From positions 3,410,888 through 3,474,887 of the forward strand of contig VZSR01000393.1 in NCBI GenBank assembly GCA_013398615.1: DNA of 64,000 nucleotides, written 5' to 3'. Made by a program: the position numbers and the translations under genes. This document shows positions 63,191 through 64,000 of the stretch, piece after piece. Positions within the stretch are counted from its first letter, which is position 1. The number at the start of each line of letters is the position of its first letter. The notes under the pieces are model-generated. The model was not told the origin of the DNA and ran no database searches. It saw only the letters and a program-made list of their open reading frames with translations. This DNA is from Brachypodius melanocephalos (lineage: Eukaryota; Chordata; Aves; Passeriformes; Pycnonotidae).

Positions 63191-64000
63191 ATTAACACTT
63201 CGTTTGCAGCACACAAAAATGTAATTTATATCAAAAGAAACAGAGTTTACCCCCTTCCAGACAGAGCAGTAGCTGCTATTTGGAAATGCTGACAGTAATA
63301 AATGAGTTTGCTCCTGTTTCCAGACTAGTAGGGCTTGGAAAATGTCCCTGTGCTTCCAGGAGCCACCTGCACTATGTGGGGCAGCTAGATATAAATAATA
63401 TACACAAATTTATACCTTATTTCCATACAGAGCTTCAGATACCTCTGCAGCCTTTCATATGCCCATGAAACTCGGTGCAGTTTGGGTTCTAAGTTCTCCA
63501 GCTTCAAATGCTGCATTTTAATTCTATTTAATGAATTAGATATGCTTTAGAGCTGTAATAAACTTTTCTTATGAAGATATTTCTGAAGCATTGAGTCACA
63601 TTGCTTACTGAGAATAAACACTGAAACAATATGTTTACATAAATAATTTAAAATCCAAGAGCACAGTAGGTAATAAAAATATATTGCCATGATAAGCCAC
63701 GAAACCAGAAAACAACACTGCTCTAATTAAAAATTACAAATACACTGCAGTAAACAACTTATTTACTCGTAGTTAAAAGTCTAACAATTGAATATTCAGG
63801 ACTTGCTGAATCCCATAAAAGGGAAAAATACTGAAACCAATCTCTTCGCACAGTCAAATATTGAGAACCATAACTGTGTTTAATTAAGATCTACTGTTAA
63901 TAATGGATTTCAGAGTGAGGTTCTTCTTTTAATTTCCCAAGGTAGAAAATGTTATTAAATTTGGCCTTTAAGTTCTCATTGACATGTACACTTGAAACTT

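Larger units (their letters stand above)
48906..64000 (-). other. CDH13: CDH13 intron, incomplete at window edge (at least 15.1 kb)
   Basis: Everything from the acceptor at 48906 to the end of the window lacks cadherin motifs (no DxNDNxP linker and no LDRE) in the minus-strand frames, so the next upstream exon lies beyond 64000. The stretch contains a large ATATCT microsatellite, a CR1 tail, an ERVL-like LTR and an antisense CR1 fragment. The rest shows nothing I can name. Confidence 0.8.

Noticed and set aside
49000..64000. Further upstream CDH13 exons
   Set aside because: No minus-strand frame carries cadherin linker or LDRE motifs, so this stretch is called intron.
1..64000. CRISPR arrays, tRNA, rRNA or bacterial-type operons
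   Set aside because: No regularly spaced repeats, cloverleaf sequences or ribosomal RNA segments were seen; the DNA is clearly vertebrate.

Overview
The window is vertebrate nuclear DNA, almost certainly from a bird and plausibly a songbird. It has CR1-type LINE tails, short solo LTRs of avian endogenous retrovirus type, long introns with short exons, many AT microsatellites, and one 100-base assembly gap. No bacterial or phage gene organisation is present.

The only protein-coding gene I can support is the 3' end of CDH13 (T-cadherin, a GPI-anchored cadherin), on the minus strand. Four exon pieces splice in frame: 48763-48905 (end of EC4), 38906-39139 (EC4/EC5 junction and first half of EC5), 37540-37755 (rest of EC5 plus most of the GPI-attachment signal), and a last exon at 23405 and below. 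The last exon supplies only 8 coding bases (a split Cys codon, Leu, stop) before a 3' UTR. All phases agree: G|GT, A|AT and T|GT. The rest of the gene lies beyond 64000.

Layout: 1-18 kb is apparently intergenic, downstream of CDH13, with CR1 and LTR relics and the gap. About 18.0-23.4 kb is the terminal exon and a probable long AU-rich 3' UTR. 23.4-37.5 kb is the last intron, containing a solo LTR with a perfect 4-bp target duplication. 37.5-48.9 kb holds the three upstream exons. 48.9-64 kb is intron, with ERVL-type LTRs, CR1 fragments and a large ATATCT microsatellite.

The most interesting points are these. The penultimate exon ends in a GTAAGT donor which, if ignored, replaces the terminal Leu with a Lys-Ser-Cys-Ala-Glu-Leu tail, the same kind of change I recall for chick T-cadherin-2. 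The residue at the human GPI omega position appears to be Asp rather than Gly. Two related solo LTRs with an octamer/TATA promoter arrangement sit in inverted orientation on either side of the terminal exon. RFX-type X-box palindromes occur in a large intron and in the 3' UTR. I found no convincing wholly new genetic system.
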